NCBI RefSeq assembly: GCF_000165425.1
Contig: NW_001799178.1
Span: 1-64,000, forward strand
Length of the DNA: 64,000 nt
DNA from: Paramecium tetraurelia
Lineage: Eukaryota; Ciliophora; Oligohymenophorea; Peniculida; Parameciidae
Reading direction: 5' to 3'
The notes beneath the pieces are model-generated. The model did no database searches. It was not told where the DNA came from and saw only the letters and a program-made list of their open reading frames with translations. A program made the position numbers and the translations under genes. This document shows, piece after piece, positions 1-14,819 of this stretch; positions within the stretch are counted from its first letter, which is position 1, and every line of letters starts with the position of its first letter.

Positions 1-3000
1 ACTTGTAAGTATAGTTAAAATAGAGAAAAATGCAAGATCGAAGATGAAAATTTTGATTTTAAATCAATATGTTTGAAATTAAACAGCATTAATTATTCTT
101 AACTTTGTGAATAAATTGCTGATTAATCATGTAAATATAATAAAACAACCAATAAATGTGAGATTGCAACAGGAAATAATTATGATTGTATTCGTGGATT
201 GAATAAAATGGCATGTTACAATTTAACTGATAAATCATAATAATGCAAATATCTAAATTATTGTTATGGACCAAATGATAAAATACTGGAATGTAATCCT
301 AATAATTATTATGATTGCTGCCGTGAAGCATTAACCAAAGAGTCATGCTTATTTCAAAAAAGATTTGAATGTTAATGGCAAAATGGATGTTAGGCTTATC
401 AATAAAAAATTTAAAATGAATGCAATTAAATTAAAGATGCTTCAGTAACTGTTTGCACATCTATAAAGGACTCATTTTGTATATTTGATGCTGAAAACTT
501 CAATTGTAAATAAATTACTCCTGAAAGTTGTGATGAAATCTAAACTTCTGATCAATGCAATAAAATAACAGAATATCCTTGTATCTGGGAAGAGCTTAAT
601 GAAATTTGCATCTATAAAGATAAAGATATTTTAGATTAATGCACCAACATTAGTGATAATAATGGCAATTTGAAAGCATGTACTATGATAGAAAGAATTG
701 GTTAAAAATGTATATTTATAGATAATTAATGTAAGACATTTTACTAAAAAGATGGGATTAATAACTGTATTAATAATATTAATATTACATCTTGTTTATA
801 ATAAAATGTTAGTCCGTGTGAATGGGCGATAAAAGAAGTAAAAGTAAAGAAAACAAAGGATATTACAAAATTGGAAACCATAAAAATAGGAGAGTGCTAA
901 TAATTTACTGATTTTGATAATAGAGACTGTAATTTACTTCTAAGTTAAAAATCATGTATATCAGTTAGAAAATTAGGGTAATTTTGCAGATGGAAAAATA
1001 ATTAATGCCAAAACTTTTCTTTATCTGATTATTAGATTAATAAATATAGGCAACCTGAATTAGCTTAAATAGTTAATCCAAATGTTTGTGGATTATATTA
1101 AGATTAAAGATTAATTTCATATTCTTAAGAACTTGCATCATGCATTGAAGTAAAAGATTCAAGCAAATTATCTTGTTAATAATCAAAATATGGTTTAAAT
1201 TCAGTATCTTGTTTCAAAATTTAATCTGAATCGTGTAAGTGGAATCCTATCCACAAAACATGTGAATAAGTCACAATAAATAATACAAATCTTACAATAT
1301 CTTGTGATTTGCCTGGCCTCAATTCAAAAGCATGTACATTAATTGAAATAAATGATAGTTGCGGTTTTATTGGCAACGGTTGTGGTAAAATAGATTTAAA
1401 TGTTAATTGCAAACATTAAGGATTAAACAAATTTGCATGTTTAACAATTTTGAACTATCCTTGTGCTTGGATTAAGAATGAAGAGGATGAAAACTATCAT
1501 TGTGATGACTATTAACCATATGATACTTGCAACAATATTAATCTGCAGGTTAACTCTATGGTATGCTCATCTGTTTAAATTGATGCTTGTTATTATAATA
1601 AATAAACTCAAAGTTGTGAATCTCCTAAAGAAACTTTGGATGTTTGTGATATTGAGGGTTTAAATTACATAGCATGTTCTGAAATAAAAGGATGTTATTT
1701 TGAAAATCATAAATGCTAAACACTTAATGAAGAAACATATATTTGCCTTTAATATCCTAAAGCTCATTAAGATATTTGTAAAAATGCTTATGATTTATGT
1801 AAATATAGTCCTTTAAATTATGGTTGCGTACCTGCTTAATCCAATGAAATATGCAAAAGAGAAGGTTTAAGTTAATCCGGTTGTGTCAAATCATAAAATT
1901 AGTGCTTTTGGAATAAAAATAATTGTGAATGCTTGAGCATTTAAAATGTTTTTCCATTTTGTGATTAAATAGTTGACTTTCAAAAATGTAATAAATTTAA
2001 ACATTGCTAATATGACTATATGAAAACAAATAATAATGAAGTTAATTAATAAATTGAAAATTAAAATTTAGGGACTTGCAGACCAAAGCTTTGTTCAGAT
2101 CTTAATAATTAAGAATGTTAAGATTTCAATACATTTAATATTTCTTGTTATTTAAGCAATGAAAATTAGTGTAAATAGGCAAATTCATGTAAAGAGGTTA
2201 GAAATTCATATGAGTAGTGCTCAAGCTTAACCATAAATGGTATGCCTTGTATTTAAGGTAGTGATTAAAAATCATGTAAAAAATTAGTATGCTCAGAATT
2301 AGATAGAGTTATGTGTTTGAAATTTTCTAATTATTGCAATTATGATGAGTATTGTTAAACGAAATAATGTTAAGAATTAGATATAGAATAAGTTTGTAGG
2401 TATTATAATTGCGAATGGAATATAAAGACTAAAAAATGTAAGGATAAGTTAAAATGCGAATCATATGAGACAGAATAAGATTGTAATTAAAGTACTTTTA
2501 ACAATATTTAATGCAGTTGGCTGACTTATAATTATAAAAGTTTTTGTGTCTAAAATGGTTGTGAATAATTTTCGAAAAGTAGAGGTTAATCATGTACGAA
2601 TTATAGAGTATAGAACAATTTTTGTGTAAATCTTTAAGATGATACATGTCTCTAATGTGAGGAAATTAAGGATTCTTGTTTATGCATTGATCAAGAGTAT
2701 TGTAGCTTCAATTATACTTTGAGTTAATGCTAATCCATAAAATGCAATTATTTAATCGAAGAAGAATGTTAACAATTTAGTTTTTGCTAATTCAATTCTG
2801 AAAAAAAAGTAAAATATAAACACTTATCTAGAATTGCCATTTTAATTGCGCTTATTATGATAATTAACCCGATTGCTATAACGATTCTACAAATTGTTAT
2901 TGGAATGATGAAAAAAAAAATTGCACATAATCATAAGTACAAATTATATACCCCAAAATTCCAGATCTTATTATAGTAGAATGGGAACTACTTATATCTG

Positions 3001-3029
3001 TTTGCAACCTTGTTTGGGTACTATTTTGA
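1..3029 (+). CDS. Cys-rich surface-antigen-like protein, 5' end outside window
   Basis: The frame is open from base 1 to the TGA at 3027-3029 when TAA and TAG are read as Gln. About 1000 residues are visible, built of irregular Cys-rich units with recurrent C-x-W patterns such as CKWNPIHKTC and CYWNDEKKNC. This resembles Paramecium surface-antigen (PSA-type) repeats. A 23-nt GT..AG intron at 2809-2831 is needed to stay in the Cys frame. The C terminus is hydrophobic, which could be a GPI-type signal; that is inference. The 3' end converges on the giant Cys-rich gene to the right, with 150 bp between stops, and the two share the last-intron position. The start and any signal peptide lie left of the window. 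The family call is by pattern only. Confidence 0.8.
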
Positions 3030-3179
3030 CTCAAAATAATCTTTAGTTTTTAAAATTAAATATAATAATGTTACATACTAACCAATTTTTTTTTTAATCA
3101 TATAATATTTTAAAATAATTAGAATTATGATAATAAACCTAGCGTAAAGTTAATTCAAATTCAGTCTATATTCTCATAC

Positions 3180-6100
3180 TCAATATTAAAGAATTTAAAT
3201 GAGTATTATTATTCTAAAAATTATACTATGGATATCCGAAACTACAATAATTGAGGAAGGTTCCTTATATATGTAGAATTTTTCTAATTAAGTACATAAT
3301 TTAGAATTTTTATCCCAAGTACAATATGATTCAAAATGGTTACATTGCTAGCGGTTATAATTATTTTCGCAAAGTGGAATACATATCTACTTTATATGTT
3401 GATAAATACCTGGCCCTTCTCATTAAATTAACATCTGTCAGCCGGACAAGTTTCATGATTGAAGCTTCCACATTATTTAGACTTACAAAGATTATCAAAT
3501 TTATCATATTCACAATAATTTTCGTACTACAAACAAATACAAGGATCCATAATCTCTTAACAACTTACACAGGTTGAATCTGATAAAGGAACACAGACAT
3601 CATCACCAATTTAAGCTCCATTACACAAAGAATACTTAATTAATAGATACCTACATCCTATAACTGAACAAAAATAATCCTCTCCTTCCTCTTCAATTAA
3701 AGCACACTATTTACCATTTTGTTAAACTAACATGCAATTTTCTTTGTTTTGAGAAGCACAAAATTGTGAGTTCATACAACTTTTATTTTATTCAAGCCAT
3801 TCACATTTCTTGTCAACGCATTTCTATTTTATAGTAAAACGATAACATTCTAATGTCTTACATATTTCCTCAAAAATGCAATCTTGAGGAAATTATTAAC
3901 AGGTTTAAAAATCTAACCTCTCACAATCTGGTGAAGTTACACAATTCTTATTATTTTAATCTCTAAAACATTGTTTATTCTTTAGGGTATATTTCAAACA
4001 ATCATTTTAAGGATTCACTATATCATCACATGTTTTTGCCAAATTGCATTTATTATCCTAGGTTAAATAACATATATCAGTATCTAATTTCTAACCGTCA
4101 CATTAATCTATTGAATAATAATCGCATGTCCTTCTTAAACATTTTACTAAATTTTAATCGATTATTTCTTAACTAATATCAACATTATATTAAGGATTAG
4201 ATGGTGCAACATAACAATAATTTAAATTTTAACATTTTCTGGAATTTGTGATAAATGAGCAATCTGGATATTAAGTTAGTATAGCCTTACATAGACATTG
4301 AGATTAATTCCATTGACAATCTAATAAATCATCGCAGCCAACTTAATTAATCCCTTTTGTTGAACATATATCCTATAACTCTGATGATATGCAACCATAT
4401 CCTAAATTATTATATTTACATCTATTCCTTTAAATTTAAGTACAAACCTTATGATTAGAAAATAGAGCATCTTCACAATTTAAATTCATCGTTTTTTCAT
4501 ATCTCATACACCTACCTTGTAAATAAACACAATTTTCAATTTTAGAACATCCAATACCATTAATACCTGGTAGATTACAATTAATTTCTTATTGGGCTTT
4601 AAATAAAATGCAATTTCTTATTATAGAATTATAAAAGCAAGGAGCATCTAAAATTTAAGTGCATACAAATGCATTAACCTAATGATTATAGCCTAAACAA
4701 GCATCAAAATCTTGAATTAATTTACATTAATATTATTAAAGATAATCATCTTAGACCCATCCACAAGGATAATTTGTGATTTAAAGGCATGCATGCTCAT
4801 TTAACCCTGGATAATCACAAGAAATTTTAGTTACATCAACTTGATCACAATCATTTTCTTTTGATCCACAAGGAAGAGATACTTATAATGATGAACATGA
4901 TGCAGGGTTAACATTTTTTAAGCTGCAACTACCACTCTATATATCTAATTTAAGACATTTTTTTTTTGTGTCATCCCATTTACATTGTTGGTCTTTAATA
5001 TTCAAACAAGCTTGCTTATTCATACCTTTAAAATTGCAAGTTAGATTCTTTAGATTTGATGCATTTAAGCATTTAAAGTACTTAGTATCGCATATTACAC
5101 TAGAACCATCATTTATTAATCCACATGTATTACAGTTACACTAAGATAAGGATGAGAAAGATAAAATTTAATTAGTTTCAACATTTTTACATTAATTGTC
5201 TTTCCATTAACAAAATGTAACAGGGGTATTAATATTCAAACAAGCAAGATAACTAAGATTTGAATCACATTAATGACTAGATTGTTGATTGAAATCAAGA
5301 CATAGTTATTTTTAATTTTGATCCCAAATACATTCGTATAATACTTATTATAAGCAAGATAATTTATTCACTTTTTATGAACAGCCTACCACTTATTATT
5401 ACGTATAATCAGTGCATTGATTTTAAAAGATACACATTTATCCTTGTTTTACAACATCTAAGCATGTTCTTTCGCTACCCCATTAATCTTATATATCTTA
5501 ACATCCATCATTAGGATTCTTTACTTTTGTTAAGCATTAGGCTTTGATAAAATCCCAATAACAAGGTAAATTATTAAATTAAATACATTATTCTTTTGTT
5601 TAAACTTATTCACAATGATTTGGTTGAATTTCTACACATCCTAATTTATCGAAATTGAAAATACAAATAGCATAATTAATGCTGTAACATACTTTTCTTG
5701 AAACATTATTTAAAGTTAAACATTCTTAATTCGATACTGAATATTATTTACATTCTTCATTTTACCATTAACATAAAAATTTATCCTAAAATAAACAACT
5801 TTCAATAGTATTAGCTTAGAAGCAACAATCTTTGATTTTTATAGGGTCACAGTTAAGAATATTGTAATTAGGTCCGTAACAGTAATTATAGAATTTACAT
5901 TATAAAGATTATTAAGTATGTGTCAAGCAAGCAATTTAATTCAAACCTCTTATGCATTAAAATTCTATATCTCCTTGGGCATTTTCGCATTTATGCTCTA
6001 AGGAATTGTATTTGCAAGGAACATCAAAGGTTTTTTCACAAAATACTTAGCTATTAATTTAAGAGGTACTTTTACAAATACCTGACCGTATTTCTAAATT

Positions 6101-9100
6101 TATAAGCTCACAAATATTATTTTAATCATTAAATTGGCAAAATTGTCTTTTTGTAGTGATATTTAAGCACCCAATTTTATTTGAAACTTGATTACATTCT
6201 AATTAAGAATATTCACTAGGATTTATTGCAACACATTTATTTTAATCTATTTTACATCCTTCTCTCAAAGGCTTGTTGCATTCATTACCAGGAAATTCAC
6301 TACAATATTTAATATTCTCAGTTGCCTTTTTTTAATAGCAACCATTTGAAAAAGTACAATCTGAGGATTTTAAATAACATGCTTTTTTACTATATCCAAG
6401 TTATTCTGGATTAGCTTCTACGCATTGAATTTGGTTAATTGATATAACCTCCTCACATGAATGCGTTTAACTATTAAATTAGCAGGCATAAATTTCATTT
6501 ACTTAGCAAAAAATTCCTGAATTTACTTTCTAAATATTACTGCAAAGAAATGATTTAAAATTTTAAGGATCCTAAAATTAACATTCATTTTCTATAAACT
6601 TACAATATTAGAAAGGTGTCTATATTGATAAACATGCAACTTCATTTAATTTATCATTGCATTTTAAAGTTGATGCCTCAGTATTCAATGCCTCTATACA
6701 TTCACCTATCCATTTTGTTTATAATTTTACTAAACTAGTTACTGAATCTAATCGAGCCATATTATTTATGATGCATGCAAGAAGGTTAAATGAGTTTAGA
6801 TTCTCAACAAAATAATCCTAATTTATGATTTCAATTTTATCTTAAGGATTTATAAACCTTATACATTGTTTTGTCACAATGTTATAAAAGCATGGTATGT
6901 CTGTACTTTTTGAACAGGTAATTGGATTAGTTTTAAATGAATGAATACATTTAAGTAATTCTCCTTAAGAAATTATCAATAGAATAACAACCTTTGGATG
7001 AATCAAATGCACAGTGTTAACCTTTGGTTTTGATTGAATAACATTTATCTTCATTAATCATATCTTCACATTAAGCTTATCCAAAATCAAAAATGCATTA
7101 ATCATCTTGAAATCTACAAAGATAACCTTTTGTTTAGAATAAGCAACTTCTTCTATTTAAACCTGGACTTGAGCATTAGAAATTATCTGTTTTTTATACA
7201 ATCTCACAAGTATTTGAGGTAATATTTAATTTACAATTTTGATCATTTGTGGTTGCACAAACTGAAGCTTTAACTATAAATTTAGATTTAGATAAAGATT
7301 CACAAGTATCAACTTTTAAATCAATAGATTAACATTTTATTCCATTGAATTTACAATAAGAGGGTAAAGATATACAAGAAACCCAGTTTAAATCTTTGTC
7401 AGGAAAACAATTATTAATAGTTTTCAAAGTTTATTAAGATGTTAAAATGCAACTATTTTCATTTTAATTATATTCACATGTTTATAATGTTTTTTATAAA
7501 CAAGCATACTTATTCATTGTAAATTTATAACAATTATCAATAAAAGGTTATCTATTCGATACATTAATACATCTATTTTATATTTCACTATATATCAAAC
7601 AATCTGTTATTTGTTAATCTATAGCATAACAAACACTTTTAGAATAAACGAATAATAAAGTAGAATTAATGATATCATTAATTGTATTTACTTAATGAAG
7701 AGAACAGATATTATTCTCAAATTTACATGTTTATTTTTAAGAAATACAAGCCTATTTATTTAATGAATCAAGACATCCAATTTAATCATTTGTATTTTCT
7801 ATACATTAATGTTGTTCATCTTTAAATTAACATTATCCTATTGATCTATTAATACAACCAAATTTATTTAATCCTTAAGTATTACATTTAATTATATCTG
7901 TAATAATAGTTTATCTACATTAATAATAATTATCTAAGAAACAACTTGATTGAATCTTTAATTAAGAACAAAGTTTTTAACTAAAATGTGTAATATATGA
8001 ATTTTCATTACTTTATAAAGGAGATTCGCATGATTATGCATTGTTATTTGCATAAGTTAATTAACATTTATAAAGATCTGACCATACACATGACATGATT
8101 GATTAATTTAAACATCCAAATTTATTTAAATCTGAACATTATGTAATTTGATTATCATTCTTCATACACTTTAAATTAATTGAATCCCATAAACAAGATT
8201 CCTTTAATGAAAATAAGCAAAGATCTTCATTTAATAATAAATTACAAGAACCCTAAGTTGGATCAAACTATGTACAATAACCAATATTCTAATCAAACCA
8301 ACAATCTTACTAGAATTATATACAAGCATCTTCATTATAAATTGAACAATCTCTACTATCAGATCCGGTTATTCTATCTATTTATTTACATTCATAATCT
8401 TCCCATTTACACTTTATCCCTTTTGTCATTTATAAACATGCCTATTTATTTAACAGATCGCATTTTGAAACACTTGTGGTCAGAAGATAATAGCAAATAT
8501 GATTATTAATCTCATATTAAGTACTAGCACCCTTACATAGAGTGCAGGCTTTCTTTGTTGTGTAATATCCCTTCAATTGCTCGCATGTATAATGAGTTGC
8601 ATCTTCGCATTTATTATTATTAACTTTGCATGCCTATTCAACCAAAGTACAAACAACAGACTTGCTCAGAATATTTAATTGATTAACTTCATGACATAAA
8701 TAATATTTGTTTGATGCATCTGGTCTTAGTTATGGAACAAGTGGATATTATTGGCAATATCCAACAAAATCAAATACACATTTGCATTCTTCACAAAGCG
8801 ATTTACTAAAACTTGAATCACAAATACATTCACCTTATTCATTTTTTTCTGCAGTTTCTACGCAACTATCTAACTCAAAACGACAGAAGTCAATCGCCAA
8901 TGCACAATAAGCAGGAGAAGCATCTTAAGTAATATCTTTGCAATAAATATCTTCAGTAAGCGTCACAGGATCACATATCTAGATTTACCTCTCCATAGAG
9001 ATACATTAAATTTCATTTGGGAATATTTTCATTTATCCAGCTTTACAAATCACTTTTTGATTAGAACTGCTCAAACAAGAGTTTAAGAAACTTTTAGGTT

Positions 9101-12100
9101 AACATTCTGTGCTACTTTTACAAATCGGTTTGTTTGGATCACATTACAAGGCATTTTCCGAAGGTTTACATCTGCTAGAAATTGATGAACAATTAGGTAT
9201 TTTATTTTCATTTCCTTTTAATTATTAACATCCTCCTTAATTTAAATCAAAGAAACATTCTTCTAAGACACCATTTAAACAAAGTGATTTTGAGAAAGTA
9301 TTTTTGCATCTTAATTCAATATAACCAAATCCTTTACAAATAGGAACTACTTTATAAATAGTTTTCTAAAAACAATTTGCTTTTTATGTATTCCATGATA
9401 TTTCAACATAATCTGGACAATCAGTGCTATTTGTACAATTTTACTAGCCATGAGTGCATTTATGAAACTGGCATATATTCTGATATGACTCCGTTTTTTA
9501 CTAAGTTGTACCATTATATTATATATTAAAAGTATGCTCGTTCAAGCCGCATTCATAATCTTGTTAACAATTCTTAATTTCAGAAGAAGAAGTATTGCAT
9601 CTCCCTTGGCAAGATTAATGACCAATTAGAGCATCACTAATAATTTCTTATGGATTTTAGTCACTTTATTGATTGCAGATCATATCACCGTTTTTTTAAC
9701 ATCGTTTTGAGCATAATTAATTTTACTTAATACCTAAATACAACGTGCCATCATCATTTATTTTAATTGGATCTTTGTAAATGGTTGGACAATCAGAATC
9801 TGTTTAACAAAGTTTATCTTAATAATCACATGTTTTATTTAAGCCACATTGTAAAGGAGCAGAAGTTCCTGGAAATGTTATATTCTATGGGGACTAATAT
9901 TATTCTGGTGTTTTCACGAATTAATTGCAGTAATTTGTACAATTATCTCTTTAATACCTGTATTCATAAACTGAACTTTTTTCGGTATTTTCTTTATCAA
10001 AAAATAATACATTTAAAATTTTGACTTAACACCCATAAATTTGATTATGCCATTCACAATTATTTTCATAATTACACTTTTACTTTTTATCTTCGCTCCC
10101 AAAACATTGATCTTCAGAATAAGTCTATGTTATTGATTCATCAATGGAAGAGCAAGATAATTTATTATAATGATTTCCATTATTTAATTAGGCACCTAAA
10201 GAAGAGCATGTTTAAGACTGAGAAATATCTGCAACTAAACATTATAATTTGGATTTAGAAAAGTAACATTATTTAGAAATATCCATGCAAACTTCAATAT
10301 TTATAAGATTGGAAGTTGTACATACTGATTAATCATCTGTGAAAAATTAACATGGAGGCATTTTAGTAGTATCATATACACAATTATATCCTCTTGTCAA
10401 ATATAAGCAAGCATATTAATTTATCATCTATTAACAGGAGTTTTGATTATTCGAATCTTCAATAAACATGCACCTATTAGTTGTTTCATCGTATCTATAT
10501 CCTGCTCCTGTTATTTCTAAACAAGACAATGGATTAAACAAATTATTTTTATTTAATTCTTTGAAATCGCTATAAGGAGTTTAATTAAAGGTAACACATT
10601 CATATAATGAATCATCCCACATGCAAGGTTCCTTAGTTACTTACTTACATAGAACATAATTTAAATTATCATTGCATCCTAATTCAACTATTTATTTTAA
10701 TGACCCTATTTCATAACATGTTGAGTTTTCAATACTCCATCGACAATTTCCCTATGTATTTTTATAGCAAGTATATTTATTAGTTCCGGTTACATCACAT
10801 TTATTTGAACTTTTATTTGTCAAAATGCATTTATAATTTTACCATTCACATTATTAATTAGGAAGGTCAATCTATGAGCACGCCTTTTATGATACGTAAC
10901 CTCTAGAATCAAAATAGTTACATGGAACATAAGTAGAAGCAGTTATGCATCTATCTAAATCAAATGAAAAAAAACAAGAAGAGTAAATATTTTCTCTACA
11001 TGCTCTGATATTTTAATTCTGATCGCAAGTAGTTATATCTGCAAATTCATCTAATGAGATTGTGACACATTTTAATAGCTTTTTATCCCATTTACAATAA
11101 TTATTTTCGGTAAATCTTAAGCATATATTAGAATTGCCTTGAACATCCTCACATCGTGCATAATATGGAGGTGAAGTTTAATAATTCCTACTAATACAAC
11201 GATGATTTTAAGGATCGTATTCAAAATATTTTTCTATGTTGAAAAAAGTTAAGGATGCTTCAATTGCCAAACAAGCAAAACGATTTAAAATAGAAGGAGC
11301 TTCTGTAAAAATTTTATAATTCTTATAGTTTTCAAATTTGATGTTAACGCATGAAAAACCATTAAAATAACATCTTTAAGAAGTCGACCATTCAATCATA
11401 TGACATGAATTTATACCCATTTATGAACACTTAAATCCATCAACCTCATTAGCATTAAAAAATTGTTTAACAGCTTCTTCATTTGTTATATCAACTTAAT
11501 TTTATGTCAATTCATTACATCTACCATTATGAAAGTAACAATAACTACTAGAATTCTTGGTTAAAAAACTGCATGAATGTTAATTTATTCCATTAAATTT
11601 ACCCTCTGTACAACAATTTGTTTCACAAACTTCATTTCCACCTAAAACTTCACAAGAAAAAGTATTTGAATTATATATACAATAGCCAACTTTTTATTTT
11701 TCATTAGGAGGTATATAATCTGGATTATCCAAAGCTACTTCTGCGCAAACATTACTGTTAACGTTTTTAAAGTTTTTGCATTTTTAATTTAAGCTCACGC
11801 TGACTTCTCCACATTTATCTAATGTTTCTTTCCATCCACATAATTATCCTGGTTTTGATATTAATTTACATATCTTTTCTGTAGGAGAACTTTTAATACA
11901 TTCTAAATTGTCCAAACTGCTAACCACAATTACATCATTATTTGAACTAGTATTTTAAGGGGTATCGTCAGTTGAAGTATGTGAATTAAAGAGCTGACAT
12001 TCTTAGGTTGATTGATTGAAGTAACATTAATCCTCTAATTAAGAACAAGCATTTGCATTCAAGCCAGGCTCATCACATCTCATTTATTATTTAACAGAAT

Positions 12101-13934
12101 TGATACACCCTTTAGCAGAAAGTTTATATCTACAAGGTTCTGATTTAAATTAAATCATAGCACAACTCTTAGAATTTGAATATATCATTTCTTAACAAGA
12201 AACATCTGAAAGCTCTTTAGGATTAAAAATCTTAACGCATTCATTTTAATACCACCTACAGGCCGTCTATGGTTTGATTATACTAGCACAAAGTATTCTA
12301 TTTAATCCTAATAATTTGTTTTCACAATCCAGTGAAACTAATAATGCAGTTTAATTATCTAATTAATCTACTTTTTAACATCTTTGATATGATTTATTAT
12401 AATAACACCCAGATACTTCGTTTTCTATTACTTGAGAACAGGAATTAGGATTTGCATTGCCTAAGCTTTCGCAAGTTGTTTAATATGGCAAAATGGCTAT
12501 ATATATGCAACCATTAATTGTCCATTAACAAGTTTATTTATATTTTGTTATATTTAAGCAACCAAGAAAATTTAAATATCTGGAATTACAATCATCTTCT
12601 GGAGAGCTTGGAACACATTGTTTTGAAATATCATCATATTTACAAGCTGCATTATTATTTGATATATTTTGACAATAGAGTCCATTATATTTAAACTTGT
12701 GATTATCTTTAATTTCGCAATTTACTACTTAATTTAAAAAAATTCTTTAACAATTGATTCCATCCCATTAACAATATTAAAATTATGTTTTTATATTAAT
12801 ACAAGCCTCTTCATTTAATAACATATCACAACCAAATGTATTTAAATCTTCTTCTGATAAATTCTCACAAAACCCTCTATAAAAAGTGCAATTAGTATTT
12901 TTTATAAGTAGACATGCCTTTTTACTTAATCCAATTTCAGAGCAAGATAAATTATTTAATTAAGATTGAGTTACTTCCTCACAACTTTAAGTTTCAATAT
13001 TATATGAGCAGATACCATCATAATTTTCACATACTAAATAATTCACATTCACTATTTAATTGCATTCTTGGTTGTCATTTTAAAATATTCTACAACCTTC
13101 AACTGTCCATTCACATTATAGATTATTGATTTTAGAAGAAAGGCAGGCATGCTTGTTGAGAATGTTATCGCAGGAGTCCAATAAACTTACATCTGTAAAT
13201 TTGCACTGATTATCCTTAAATATACCTTCTGTTATGAATTATAAATACAAGTTTGATCCTTAGTGGTAATAGAAATGCATCCGTTTTTATTTAAGCCTTA
13301 ATGAGAGCATTAAATTTCTGAAAGCTCATTTTCTAATAATGTTAAGCATTAGTAATCCTATTCCATTCCTCCATGATAACCTAATTTATTTGTTGAATTT
13401 ACATCGAAGATTTTTTATTTTTGCGCACATCTGAGAAGTTACAGATTGATTATAGTATGATTCACATGTATTATCTTCATTATTTTAATCCGAATTTTCA
13501 ATTGGATATTATTTACATTCTCCTTACCATATACAATCTTAATTCACTACATTAAGACAAGAAAACTTAGAGAAATCTGGATCACATCCTAAAGATTTTA
13601 AATGTAGATTTGTTGCTCTAACACATTGACTTTAAAATAAACCTAAGCAATATTATTCAATAACATACATCTAACTTCATTGTTTTGTTTATCTATCTAT
13701 TGTGCTATGCAAGCATTTTTGTTCAAATTATTCATACAACCGTAATCAGTATCATAGAATTCAATGCATTTTGTTTCGGCATAATTATATTAACCTAAAA
13801 TAAAGACTTAATTTACAAAAGGCGTCTAAGGTTTATTAAATGCATTAAATTGGGCTAAATGGATATAAGCTACAAATATTGCTAGCCTAGTAATAAGAGA
13901 TCAACAAAAAAATGAACAAATTCTATTTAATCAT
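3180..13934 (-). CDS. Giant Cys-rich surface-antigen-like protein (about 3540 aa)
   Basis: One minus-strand frame with Cys codons every few residues runs from ATG 13934 to TGA 3180. It starts with a signal-peptide-like segment (MIKQNLFIFLLISYYQASNI). I placed six introns: 13855-13873 (19 nt), 13643-13668 (26), 13381-13402 (22), 13206-13225 (20), 6964-6991 (28) and 3391-3410 (20). With these removed the length is 3540 codons exactly. I read roughly 13.9-6.6 kb codon by codon; the rest was checked by frame at several points. Repeats have C-x-W...C signatures as in PSA-type antigens. A stretch near 8.7-9.0 kb (CDSSFSKSLCEECKC) looks EGF-like. The last residues are hydrophobic. It is larger than classical immobilisation antigens. 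Secretion and a cell-surface location are inferred. Confidence 0.82.
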
Positions 13935-14819
13935 TGTATCAATAAATAATTAATATCATTTTTTGTTTATCATCACATATTTTATCATAATTGATATTTA
14001 TTATATAAAATATTTTATAGAATAATTAAATATCATTAATCAATTGGATTAATTTCCAAATGAGACTTTAGAAAATATGATTATAGAAATGAAAATTTAG
14101 AAATCTGAATTTATCAACATTAAAGTATAAAAATTAGAAATTATTCAATTTTCATAAAAGAATAACCTAAAAAAAATTGAAAATCAGAAATGCATTCTAC
14201 AAATGTCGAAAATACTTCAATTTAAAAGGTCATAAACACATTAATTTACATTAAATTTAAAAGAATAGTCATAATGAAAATACTAGTGGAATAATTTAAA
14301 CAAGATAATTAAAGTTTAATATAATAAAGATAAAAATTGAATATGGGAAATATTCTAAGCAAACCCAAATTTAGATTTCTGAGCTTTATTTTGTAGCTTC
14401 TCCATTGTTAGAGAAATTTATATTAAAATAACTCATACTCTTTCTAAAGTGGATTTTAATAAATTTAATTCTTTTCTCTAAACTGCTATTTGTTTTAGGT
14501 GGTGTTCATAACTATCTATAGCAAAGGGTTTGAACTAATTTCAACTACCTTTTTAATGATCCAATCAATATAGAGGCTAATACCGCCTAAAAACATATTT
14601 TAAGTAATGTTGTAATGGTTGCATTTTATAAATTAATATATAAATTTTATAGAACATACTCAAAATGTTGAAGAGAATTAAAATATATGAATAATTAGTT
14701 TGATTGTCACTGGTTCTAATATCGGATATAAAGAGATAGCAAATATGTTTGTATTATGACAGTAAATTTTGAGAATTGTGATTATTGATAATTAAATATT
14801 ATAATAACAATCTATTTTA
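13935..14819. other. Intergenic stretch with weak coding remnants
   Basis: This lies between the giant Cys-rich gene and the ankyrin gene. It holds a 66-codon open frame at 14077-14277 (+) with Lys/Gln-rich composition that I do not trust as a gene. At 14344-14760 several coding-looking pieces are broken by in-frame TGA. One piece reads ISLIVTGSNIGY, which recalls the nucleotide-binding start of short-chain dehydrogenases. It may be a decayed gene. Confidence 0.35.

Noticed and set aside
2821-2960. Membrane-helix-like ending of gene 1 (RIAILIALIMIINPIAITIL)
   Set aside because: This appears only if the 23-nt intron is read through. Splicing restores the Cys-rich frame that matches the paralog.
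8180-8509. 109-codon plus-strand frame in the standard code
   Set aside because: It is the antisense shadow of the giant Cys-rich gene, whose minus-strand frame continues through it with regular Cys codons.
9767-10024. 85-codon plus-strand frame
   Set aside because: Also an antisense shadow; the minus strand reads C-rich repeats here without TGA.
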